Origin: Galbula dea
Taxonomy: Eukaryota; Chordata; Aves; Piciformes; Galbulidae
NCBI GenBank assembly: GCA_013399015.1
Contig: VWZX01004918.1
Span: 1,321,369 to 1,385,368, forward strand
Direction: 5' to 3'
DNA length: 64,000 nucleotides
The translations under genes were made by a program, and so were the position numbers. The notes below the pieces were generated by a model, which saw only the letters and a list, made by a program, of their open reading frames with translations, ran no database searches and was not told the origin of the DNA. Positions 24,931 to 37,000 of this stretch are shown here, in pieces; positions within the stretch are counted from its first letter, which is position 1; the number at the start of each line of letters is the position of its first letter.

Positions 24931-27207
24931 TTATCACAACAAATCTAGCCCTTGGTGAGCACTGAGCTACAAAACGCGTCTTGGCCACTGGCACTTTGCT
25001 CTGAGGACAAAATACTGAAGGTAAATAAAGAGAAATGCACCTGCAGCCTGTGGTATATTGACTTCACTGCCAAAGGTGTAACTGCAGCTCATACGCAAAT
25101 GAGCCTCAAGCTAGCCAGCTCTGGTAGGACATCTGCAGCACCCAGGCATGACCAGCCACTTGTGTGTGACGCAGGCAGAGCAGGGCCACTGCTCCTGGCA
25201 GGCACTGCACTGAAAAAAGTAATCATGTTCTCAAGAAACACATGCTGCTCCAACACCCTCATTAATCACATCCTCAAAGACATCTGAGCATCAACAGAAT
25301 TCTGCAAACCACCAAATGCTGCAGATAACACAGGCAACCCACGGCGGCACCTGGCAGGCAAAGAGTGACAGCAGGTGTCACTCAGCAGTGCTGCTCCCCC
25401 ATGATCTTCCAAGCTGGCTTGTCAAACAATTATTTTTTTAATGATCCACCCTTGCCTGATTTTGGGAGTATCAGCAGCTTTGTGGACAGACAAGCTCTCT
25501 GGCAGCAGGGAGTTTGCTTCCTGATGCAAAGTCTGCACACAGCCAATTCTGAAATCAAACTGCTCCTCAGGAACCAGCAGTTTGACAGCAAGAAGCTCAA
25601 GAAGGGACTTTCTTGCTCGCCCTCTGGCTATCTCCTTCCCAGATCAATGCATATGACCACATATAAATAATATGAGAATATACCCAGATTTTTCCTCACT
25701 GACTGCTCCTGGTAGGAAAGCAAACTGCAGGACCCTAGCCATTTGTTGCTGCTGCTCATGACACCAGCAGCTGAAAGTGTCACAGTACCATACAGAGAGA
25801 CCTCTAGGAACCTGCCCTTCCCATGAACACATCCTTGTAAAGGCACAATGTTATCCTAGGTTTGAAGCTGGCATGGTTCTGTTGGTCCCTCACTTTCACA
25901 ACTCCACCACTTTCCTTGATTGCAAAGATGAGGGGGAGGTGAGGAGGAGGAGGAAAGATCATGATAGAGATACATGCTAGCTGCAATTAGGTAGACCATC
26001 CATCAGAGTAATCCTGCTGTAGCGGTGGAGAAAAAGGGTATGCCAAGCATAGCAGAAAAATGTTAAGGAGTGCACCTCCCAAGTATTGCAAGGTCAAAAT
26101 GCAAACTAATGTCACTATCAGTTAAAGCGGAGCAGACGATGCTGAAGGAAGAAGGTTGAGGGGATGCTAGAGGCAACAAAGCAGGGCACTGCCACCCTAC
26201 CCTCCCCTGCAAGATTTTGTTCCAGTGCCTGATCTGGATGGACAGAGGTGATGCTGTTAAGGCCAGTCCAGGGAAGGTGCTTAGAAATTGGAAGCTATTT
26301 CTACCTCCCAGCCCCTGATGAGAACACATGATGCACCTGGACCCCTCACTTCTCACACACCTCATTCTTGTCTCACATTTTAGTTCTACATTTCAAAACC
26401 AGCAAAAGGCTTTATTATTTGATTCCATGATTTTAAAGCAACAACTGGAAGAATTATCTCAGGCAAAAGCCATGTCCTTCCCTCCTTCACTCTCTGATTT
26501 TTTCCAGGATACACTTGAAGACAGAGGTAGCTTTTGAAGACATACCCATGCTCTTACACTTAGTTTTCAAATCCTCCTCTGGGGAGTAATTGGTTTTTTC
26601 AGTGGGTTGCTCCATCACCCACCATAAACAGGGTCCTTATTTCTAACTATAGCTTCCAGAAGTTATAGTTGTAGTAATAAATAATAATAACAACAGCAGT
26701 AATATAGTTAAGGTGGAAAACAGTCCCGTACAAAACGAATGGACCTTTGTGAAGAGAAGTAGTCCTGAGAACATGATTACTTCTTGCACACAAAGGCTAT
26801 GATTGATCATAAAGTAACAAGTCACACACCTGAAATGTCTCTCTTTGATCAAGCAGCAGGAAAATTATAATCCTTCATGAGCAATACAGCAACAGTGCAT
26901 GGAGCCATAAAGAGCACATTTGACAGAGACATTTGTATCCCAACCATTGCCACCCACTAACAAGGCTGTTCTATCTGCACAATAAGCATTTACCCCCTTA
27001 AGGGAACTGTGACATATTTTCCCCCAGATGCAAACTCTCAAAGCAGTTAACAGTCAGACAAATAGCAGTTTCCAGGGCCTACACCTCTGCCATCTCAGCT
27101 TTCAGCCAGTGCAGTTTGATGCAGAGTTCAGCGCTTGCTTTGCACTGACACCACTGGCCAAGGGACACCTCTGGGAACAGAGAGCATCACTTGAACTCTC
27201 ACTCATT
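24931..27207. other. Intergenic upstream of LHCGR
   Basis: No exon found. An (AAT)n-like tract lies near 26674-26700. This is the distal 5' flank of LHCGR. Confidence 0.55.
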
Positions 27208-27698
27208 GGATGGGTTGGGTTGGAAGGGACCTTTAAAGGTCATCTAGTCCGACCCCACTGCAATGAGCAGACACATGTTCAACCACTTCAGATTGGTCAG
27301 AGCTCTGTCCAACCCGACCTGGAATGGTTCCATAGATGGGGCATCCACCATCTCTCTGGGCAACCTGTTCCAGTGTTTCACCATCCTCAATGTAAAAAAA
27401 AAAAATCTTCCTTATATCCAGTCTAAATCTCTCTTTTAGTTTAAAACTATCAACCCTTCTCCTGTTGCAACAGGCTGTCTCCATCTTTCTCACAGGCTCC
27501 CTTTAAGTACTGAAAGGCTGCAAGAAGGTCTTCCTGGAACCTTCTCTTCTTCAGGCAGGACAACCTCAACTCGCCCAGCCTGTCCTCACAACAGAGGTGC
27601 TCCAACTCTCTCATCATTTTTGCATCCCTCCTCCAGATCTGCTCCAACAGTCCATATCTTTCCTGTGCTGAGGACTTCAGAGCTGGACACTGGTGGGA
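27208..27698 (-). mobile_element. CR1 LINE fragment bordering the LHCGR promoter (antisense)
   Basis: Antisense CR1 of a third subfamily, with 'ttggaagggacctttaaag' at its 3' end and 'gagctggacactgg' at the other. The frame is interrupted by an A run at about 27393-27404. It stops about 90 bp before the CpG island and about 250 bp before the LHCGR start codon, so it makes up part of the proximal 5' flank. Confidence 0.9.
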
Positions 27699-27830
27699 GA
27701 CTGCGCTAGTTACAGAACTCCCGAAACTCAAAGCAAAGCTTCCCCTTGGGCTTTCCATTCAGTGACAGCAGACGGAGAAAGGCAATCCTCGGGGTCGGGG
27801 TGCGACTCCCCCGCGGCGGAGGAAGGCGGA

Positions 27831-27850
27831 GCGGGGCGGGGGCGGGAGGA
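27831..27850 (+). promoter_or_regulatory. Overlapping GC boxes (Sp1-type), probable LHCGR core promoter
   Basis: Two overlapping GGGGCGGGG-type sites lie about 100 bp upstream of the start codon, with no TATA box nearby. Mammalian LHCGR promoters are known to be TATA-less and Sp1-dependent. No ATG lies between these boxes and the start codon, so there is no upstream ORF. The exact start site cannot be read from sequence. Confidence 0.6.
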
Positions 27851-27947
27851 GCTAGGGGCGCCGGCCGCGTCCTGAGGACTGCGGGCGGGCGAGGGCGAGA
27901 GACAGGAGGCAGCGAAGTGGCGAGAGGAGGTGAGAGGAGCTGAGGCC

Positions 27948-28096
27948 ATGGTGCCCGTGCTACTGCCCCTTCTGCTGCTGCCGCCGCTCTTGCCCACCGC
28001 GGCGGGAGGACGCTGCCCTCATCGCTGCGCCTGCAGCCAGGGCGCACTGCGCTGCCCGCCGCCGCCGCAGGGGGCGCTCCCCGCGCCCGCCCGCGC
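27948..28096 (+). CDS. LHCGR: LHCGR exon 1 (coding part): signal peptide and cysteine cap
   Basis: The ATG at 27948 has a good context (GAGGCCATGG). It encodes residues 1-49 and part of 50: a leucine/proline-rich signal peptide, then CPHRCACSQGALRC, the N-terminal cysteine cap of glycoprotein hormone receptors. The donor GTAAGT is at 28097; the exon ends in phase 2. It is very GC-rich. Confidence 0.93.
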
Positions 28097-31000
28097 GTAA
28101 GTACCGCGGGGAGCTTAAGTACCGCGGAGAAGGGGAGGCAGGGGTCGGGGGGGAAGGGTAGCGAAAGCTGTCAGTGCCTCGGCCTGTGCGGGGATGCTCC
28201 GTGGGACGGGAGGGAGTAGCGGTGCCTGTCCCGTCTCCCACGCGCGTTGTGGAGCGCAGGCTCCGCGGGAGCTGTGGAGCATCTCTAGTCCCGCGGAGGA
28301 AAGGAGATTTGGTTGTAAACCTGGGGCTGTAGTTTTTACCTGGGTTTTGAAGCATGTCCGGGAGTTGAAAGGCTGGCGAGGACCCGGAGGGAGAGTTTTT
28401 TTTCTCCCTGAGAGGAAGATGCACATGATCTGAAGTGGTGTAGTCATCATCCCGGAGGTGGTCAAAAAACATCTAGATGTGGTACTTAGGGACATGGTGG
28501 TGATAGGTTGACAGTTGGACTTGATGATCTTAGAGGTCTCTTCCAACCTTAATGATTCTGTGATCTTTTCGGGATGTTCTTCTCAGTGGGCATAATGCCA
28601 CACTCTCAAAACCACATGTCATATGCCACCAACCTCAGAACTGGAAACAGTTGTCTGAACTTTCTGTATTCTCTCGCTTTGCAGGAGGCAAAAGCTGCCT
28701 TTCCTAATCCAAAACCAGCACCTTGTAGGGGTATAGTTAACTTTAAAGAAACCAGATTAAAAGGTTGATATTTAGTGTTAAACTGTCAGTTCTGGGGTTT
28801 GATTGTTTTCTCTTTCACAAATCTGATTGACTTCTCACATCTTCTCCCAAAGCTTGTGCAATTTAATGACCCCTCTACTAAAGCACCAGAATCCTCCTGG
28901 CAGTGCTCTTTGCCTCTTTTCGAGGTCATTGACAAGCTAGTGGCTAATCTTTTTTCCCCTTCTCTGGTATTCCAAAAGCTGCTGTGAGTTTTGGCAGCTG
29001 TTTAGATCTCTGTAGGATTGTCCATCGTATCTCTCTGCCTAATGTCTCTCTTGGAATTTGGATTAAATTATTACAGGGAATCACAGGCATTCCCTTACCC
29101 TGCTCCCACACCATACTCCAAGCTCATGATCTAGTAGAGCAGACCAAATAGTTGATCTATGAGGGTATTTCAGTGTTGTTGTGTTGTTTACAGGCTCAGT
29201 TACAGCACTGATTTAAACAGTGGTGGCGTCAAAATATGGGATTAGACAACCACCAGATAGCACAGTTGCTGTTTCGAGGATCCCTTGGTTATCTGTGCAT
29301 AAATTGAGCTGGGGTTTTCTTATTATGCCCCTTCTGGTAACACAGCCTTTGTTTTCCATCTTTATCTGATTTGTTTGTAAATTTAACATGCTCTTGAAAT
29401 TCCACAGAGATGATACTATCCCTGATCTCTTTCTTTTCTCCATAGCTCAAGAGCAAGAACTACTAATTTGTATTAATCTAGAACTCTGTGAATCATTCCT
29501 CCAAAACCAGCTTTTGGAAAATCACTGTGCTGGATTTGTTTCCTCCCCATTTCCCTGTTATCTTAGTATCACAGGAAGCAGAGCCTGTGGAAGCTGGAGA
29601 GACTCTCCATAGTTATTGCAACAAGTATACTTCTTCCCTGGTGTTCACACCACATGCAGAGAAGGGAGTGGGTCACTCACACTGATCCCTGCAGCAGCAG
29701 AAACAAATGGGGAGGTTAGTTTTTTGCATGTGTGTTAGGATGATGCACATCACAGCCCAGAGCAGTTATCAAAAGCTCTACACTTACCTGATTGGTTTAT
29801 TTCTTTCTCTTTGGTTTACTCTTTTATTTTTCCTTTTTCCATCTAATTACCTCAAGAAGAAACTACATTCCATCCTCTATGATCAGGTTAAGACAGATAA
29901 TGGGCTTGTGACTTAGTCTGAGCAGAAAAATCACCTTTCATACACCATTATATTTTCAAACAATACATGATTTTCCTTCTTCTGAAGTCTCATATGTTTT
30001 GGGGGTTTTTAGGAAAGATTAGATGGATAGACACCCAACTCCAACTGTACAGTAATGAGCACTGGATGCCTAATACCTTTCTGCCCCTTCAAAAACCTCA
30101 TTTCATAGTGAGGTTCACTTTGCTGTGCCTGACTGTGCCCCTGCATCCAGGGCAATAGGGCAAGTGGCACATGATTAAACACCAAATTACCAGACACCAA
30201 ATCCAAAACTTTGTGGCAAAAGCTTGAACAAGTAGAAAACTCTACCATACCTTCATTGAGGGTATATTTGGCTCTTTGGGATTGACAAGAGGAATTCAGT
30301 TTCAGGGCCAAACTCTGTTTCATAGGGGATAATATATCACCCATCATCACCTAGCAGAAAGTTCTCTTTGGCTGCTTGTATGCCATAGCCAGCATCATAG
30401 TTCACATTGCAGGTAGCTGATGCCTGATACACAGGGCTTTAAGAATTTATACCAACAATTTACATTGCCCCCAGCAGCTGATAAAACTTCTAGGAAAATG
30501 GTGGGGTTTCAGTCTTTATTTCAAGCAATATTCCCAATCCTGAGCTAAGTCCAAGGGCACCACAGAATAAAACGTTTGCCACTTCCAGCAAGAATCCACC
30601 TAATGCATTCACCTTCTGGGCATTAGAAATATGAATAATGCTATAAAACACAGACTCTAAAATATAACAGCCTACCCAGCTACAGTAATACATTCATACA
30701 TAGGCCTGGGTTCTTTTTTTTTTTCTATTTATTATCAGTGCAACTGATCAGTTTTTGCAGAAGGCAAATTCTTCAATACAGACATTTTATCCAGGGGTGT
30801 GAGTGGACTTGGCTTTGATTCCTCATCAACAAGACTGCAAGTAGTCCTTATGTCTTTGGGCATCTAGACCTCTCCAAAGCTTCTCTTGGAGCTTGAGTCT
30901 ATGTGGTAGTGAAGAGTGAAGTTTATCCTTGAAGTTTATCCTTCAAAATTGTTGCCAAGTTGATCTGATATATATCCCAGAAACAAAACAAACAAAATGG

Positions 31001-34000
31001 TTTTATGCCACTGTGTCCTTTGGATAGACCACCCCATCATCATTTTCTGAAGAGCTGTTGCTGCTCCATCTACACATTCACAGCAGGAGAAGCAGAAGAC
31101 AGTTTGTTCTCATGATCCCTACTGGCCCCAGTATTCCTAGTTACAGGAAGATAACCATCCCTGTGAAAGATCCACTCTAAATATATGGTTTCAAAACAAA
31201 ACTACAGGAAACAAATGCCAGCTGAAAAGAGAAGGACAGTATTTTAGCTACCAGGCAAGGAGAGGATTTGGTCAATCTGGGTGCTGTTCCTATCTCTCCT
31301 GATGTTCTTGGATAGTCTTACATGTATTTAGCCTGGCCATTTCCTGCCTGCCTGCCTAGAAGGAGGTACCTTGAAAACCAAGCTTGATTTATAGGAACAT
31401 TAAGGGCTGGTGGATGCCAAGAAGGTGGCTCCCCACTCCTTCCTGTCCATCCTTTCTCCAGGGATGAAAAGTAGTCCCATCATTACCTGGAGCCACAGTA
31501 TTGTCAGCTGCTGAATGGCAGGAGTGAGGAGAAGCATACAAGCATTAAAGATGAAAGAAGCATTACAGTTTTTCTTAAAAGTGCAGAAGTTCATCCTTTA
31601 ACTAACAACACTCAAACCAGTGTTGGTAGCTTCTATTAAAGATGGATCTGTCCAGCAATAGAAGTCTGGCTAGTAGCATGGGCAAGGTAGATGTATGAAA
31701 AGCTTTGTAGCTTTGTAAAACCCAATTTGTTCTTTCTTTTTGTTGTTGTTGTCAAAAGCTTCCTCAGCTCTGAGAGATGAAATAACTGGTCACATTTGAG
31801 TTTCACAATCTGAGTGCTATCAGAAAGAAATCAATATTTCATTCCTGCCAGTACCTGCTTGAGTTTCTTTGTGTGCTGTCCCAGACATCAGTCATGTTCA
31901 ATAGCAGAGACTTCAACACATGAGATAAGGCCTCAGTTTACTCAGTACTTTGGAAAGAATTAAGCCTGTAACAAGCAGTTCAAAACTCTATTAAACCTAA
32001 GTGGTTATCCATACACACAGGCTGGATTGTGCTTAGCAAGCTAAAGGATCTTCTTCAGAATGTTGTGAGTATAGAAGGAGACATCTCAATGAACATGTTT
32101 CCCTTTAACACGGGCAGGGTTTGAGATACAAACCACAAAGGAAGGGTGGACAACAATAGACATGGGAACATTCAGCTTCTTGGTGAATTTAGGATGTCTT
32201 TATTGATGTGGTCCTGTCCACCAGCATTTCAAGGATTAAGAGAGAAGGCTGATTATCAATTGCCTTTTTCTTTTCTTCTTGCTGTTTTGTGAGATGCTTA
32301 ATGGAACGAGGTAATGCCAATGCCAATGAGTTCACAGTTCCAGCTCTCATGGTGAGCTCAGGAGAGTTAAAAACCAAAAGCCAATGAAGTTGAAATACAG
32401 AATGGATTAAGTGCTGTCATGCAGTTTAACTTCAGTACCTATTAAAAGTGCTGGGTCATCCCACTTAAATTTAATCACCTAGCTGAAGTGGCTATAAGCT
32501 CAGAGCACCGTTGCCAAGGGCTTTCTGCAGGCAGGGGGAAGGAGTCACCCCAGGAATTTACAACTGCCACAACTGCTCACCAGCACTCCTTAGGGAGGTA
32601 GGGGTAGGAGGTTCTTTGTCTGAAGATTTTGATGTAGATAAAAGCCAAGACCTAGTTTTCTTTTTTTGCACTTTCAGACACATTTCTGTTTCTTTCATAA
32701 TTTTTCATATTTTTTGCCAACAGTGACATCCAACCATTATATTGTGGGGTCATGACATGCATAAGAAATACCTATATATATTGATAAACATAAACATGTC
32801 TTCATATAAAGGGTTATGACAGCAAAGAATAAAAAGCAGGTTATATAAATAGCATGGAAACATTTCAGTCCAAACATCTCAAGGGGTGTTTTTAAGAATG
32901 GGAAACAAAATGTCTCTGACTAGATATCTGTGATTCTAAAGCAAATGGAGTCATTATCTGTTTGCACACAGATAATGTCTTGAAATATGGTAAATCTTTT
33001 CCTGTGGCCATTATTGAGGAGAGTGTGGTCATGGCTAGATAAATGGGCTGGTGAAAGTACTGTGATTTCAGATCTGAGGTATAATGGTTAAAATGCAGAT
33101 CTGTTTCCCATATGATTATTAACCTCTCAGTAGGAGTAACTTAAAAAATCAAAAGGAAAAGATACTCTTGCTTTTAATCAACTAATCACACTGAGGTAAT
33201 TTATTTTTAAAATAAATAAATAAGAAATCCACCATATCAGGCCTTATTTGGGTTTCTTCTACACTTGTACCCAGCCAGAACATTGCCAATGAATTTAGGG
33301 TGCCACATTATAGGGATACCGCTGGGTGGAGAACATGGTCCAGTGAATGCAAAAATACTTTTTAATAGAGAAAACTTTACATGAAAGCCACTTTTTCTGA
33401 GGAACTAACTTTCAAAAGCCTATAGCTTCCTTTGACTATGAATCCAGTAGCCCACTTCCATCAGGCTATTAATTTACTCAATATGTTCTGATTATTGCTG
33501 ATTTGATGGTGATTAGTCTGGAACTGATGCTGTTGAGGAACTGACCCAATATCCTTCGAATGCCATTTAGCTGAGATCAGTGGTAAATGGATCAGGCCCC
33601 AAAGGCACAGAAAACTACAGGCAAGATAAATGACATTATGCTTTCTTGTTTTTCTCCCCACTGTAATGATACAACCTGCAAGCAAGGAAACCTCATACCT
33701 TACAGTCCTTTCCTCCCTCTCTTCTTATTTCAGATCATTTACTCATCTCCCTGTCAAAGTAATCCCATCACATGCCTTTGAAGGACTTAGAGATGCTTTC
33801 ATCATGTAAGTTGACAACATTTTTCATGGGCTTTTCCTTAATTCCTTGCTAGAAATTCTGTCATAAACCTCTATCCCAAAAAAACATCTGTTTACAATAA
33901 TGTGAAGATGAGTTGCTAAAACATACTGTTTGTGGAAACACCCCCTCTCTCCCTGGTGAAGGATAAACATGGTATTTCTTTTCTTATAAGCAGTATATAA

Positions 34001-37000
34001 AATTCTTTGAAAAAGTATGATTTTCAACAGTTATTTAACAAATCACATCATGAAATATTAATCATGTTGGAGAGAACTGCAGACAGCTTCCTAAAAGATG
34101 ATAGGTGCCTTTGATTGGCAGAGGAGATAAATTTCCATCCTAAACCACAACCACTCCCATGATAGCTGTGGCATTCTGTGATTATACATTTATGTAGTAG
34201 CCAAATAAGATATTTTTTTTTGGCATTTTAACAGCAAGAGATAAGCTTGGCAGGGGATCAGTAGAACTGAACCATTTTTCCATGTCATTTTGCACTCCAG
34301 GTCTGTGCTGCTTTCCCTCCCTTGGCATCGTACCTATGTTATATCAAGGTGTCATGTGTCAGACCATAATACTTCGGTCTCCATTATTTATTACTTTTTC
34401 TTTTATCTGCATTCAGTGGCCTAGTGCAATGTAGAACAGGGGAATGAGCTCTCCTGAGCAGCAGCACAAATGATGCCACTTTTTTTCAAGGTGCACTTTT
34501 TATACTTCACCCATGAAAAGCACATAGTGCATCAGGTGCTTTATATATATATATGTGTGTGTGTATACACACATATATATTAGATGTTACATGACTTATT
34601 TTAAAAGAAACAAAAAGAGAAAAACAGGAAACCCTGTCATGGTGCATTCCTGAAGGCAAAGACTTGAAGGATGAAGGTAATACAAATGCCTGAATAGATT
34701 CAACTGGACTAGTTCAGCTTTTAGCACTCATTGATTAAACAAGTTTTGCCAAAGTACAAACTTCTGGGTTCCTGTAGCTCTAGCAAGTAGAAAATAAGCT
34801 AAACTCTGCTGCATGGATTCCACTACAATAAAATATGATTGTACAATCCAATTCTTGCATTTACTTGCATCTTAATGATTAATGAGAACTCAACATATTC
34901 AGATGGGAGACCAACTTAAATCTACAAAGTTTCTCCTAAATCTTTGACTTGAGGCCAAACTTTTCTAAACTGTATGTAAATAATATTTACAGAGAATGTT
35001 CTGTTCATTGACATTTTCCCTTCCATAAGGAGAATTTAATTGATTTCTTTGTGTCCTTTTAATCTCTCTCTCCAAATTAACAGCACAGAAATCAATATAT
35101 TTGTCTGAAGTAAATCTATAGAACACTTCATAATTTTCTTGAAATTCAGTTACTTTGAAAAATGCTTGTTTTAAAACTTATAAATCTCTAAATCATCCAC
35201 TTGGCAACTCATCACCATCTGCTATCACATGATAAATTATTCTCACTGCCTGAAGTCATTCCAGCATATGTAAGTAGTAAGCCAGTGGCTTCCCTATGGA
35301 AGAACCATGTTTGAGACCCTAGACCTGAAAGAGTCAAGTTCTGCAAGCAGGCACTGATTCCTCCCAGCCCATAAGTCTCTGAGGATTAGGTGACCATCAG
35401 GCCCCTTTCATTTACAATTAACTAGTGCAATACTAGAAATAACAATCTCCCTGACATCTAATTATAGAAAAAATCATGAATATTTTGGTAAGAAATAGAC
35501 ACATGTTTAATATAGGATTTCCAGTGTGCATCCTCCTTTGCCACTACAAATGACAAATACAATTCGTTCCAGTCTGAGGGTTTTCCTATAAACACCAACA
35601 GGAATTGTTTTCTCCTAATTATAATTGAAATAACATAACTCTCAGGACTGTGACAATACAGACTCTGATTCTGTAGATGTGTTCCAGTTGTTCAGAAAAT
35701 AATTTGGTGCCAGTGTATTAATCTTAGGTTTAGCTTGTGTGCCCCTCCAGTCAATTCAGTCGAGAGGGAACACTGCTTGGCAGACCTTTCCTCTACATGT
35801 GCATCAATATATGATATTTACTTTCAGGAGTCTATCTTCATATAGCAGGTATTTAACAAGCATCCAATAAGTGGATTTTTTTCCTCTGTTTTCAGCATTG
35901 GTTGTTCTTAAGTACTGTAGTAGGACCATCAGTACAATAAAATTTGACAATGCCTACAAACCCAGTCGTGATGGTTGGTGTAATGATGAAATGAGAGACA
36001 CTTCCTTTCAGTTTACATCCAGGTAGTGAAAATGGCATTTAAATCCAAGTAAATCATAAAGTAGCCTGAATGCATATTTGTGTATTCCTACATCTGTGGA
36101 TTAGAGGACCATCATCCTGACTTAGTAAATGTATGAAGCACTAGGAGCATTACCTACAACCTTGCACGTGCAAATAAATTCACTAAGCAGGAGTAATGAT
36201 CAGAGCAAGAGGCTCATTGGCTTGAGTTCACTCTGCTTACATTAGTTCTGGCCCTTAGTTGCTACCTTGCCTACAATTTACTGAGAAAGCAGAGATTGGA
36301 TGTTATGGAAATACTTATTCCAAAGGGTTGGCATTCCCTTTTGCCAAGGCAGAAAAAGGCTGGTCTCTCCCAAGCCCTCCTAGCTGCAAGAGCTCTCAGG
36401 ATGTCCAAGTTAAAGCATGAATACTGCTGCCAAACAAGAACTGGTTCCAGAGAGGGGATGAACAACTATGTTTAAAAGAAGGAAATACAAAGTGGGAAGC
36501 TGATTTCTGGTCTCTTTCCTGTTAATGTATTGCTTTGTGTCTGCCTTTTTCATTACAGTGAAATCTCTCAGAGCGACTCCTTGGAGAGAATACAAGTGAG
36601 CGCATTCGACAGCCTTCCCACTTTGTCTGAAATGTAAGCATCAATTACAAAACAAAGAACAAAAGGCATCCCAGACATGATCTAGGATCATCAAGGAGTA
36701 AACAGGCTGCAGAGAAATCTTCCTGAACCAGATTTTTCTCTTACTATTTTAGTTGGCTTTGGATTAGATCAATGATGAGCAACATTTCTCTCCAGTGTCA
36801 TATAAAATAGTGAGCCCTCTGTAAGTTCTAGCCTTGGAGATCTAAATCATGCATAGAAAGTCCTACTGCTTTCAGTGAGCTCAATGGCAGAAGCAGAGCT
36901 CTCCAAGTGGGGAAATAACTCAAGATGACAGCAGATGAGGAAAAAAATCTTTCTTTTTGAAGATGTGGTTTTCAAAGCCCTGCAGTATTTAAATGCAGCT

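Larger units (their letters stand above)
27785..28290. promoter_or_regulatory. CpG island over LHCGR exon 1
   Basis: A sharp rise in GC and CpG density compared with the AT-rich flanks, spanning the likely start region, the first exon and the start of intron 1. It marks the promoter of LHCGR. Confidence 0.85.

Noticed and set aside
27960..28472. 170-codon minus-strand frame across the LHCGR CpG island
   Set aside because: Arginine/proline-rich antisense shadow of GC-rich exon 1; GC-rich DNA is stop-poor, and part of the frame is CR1.
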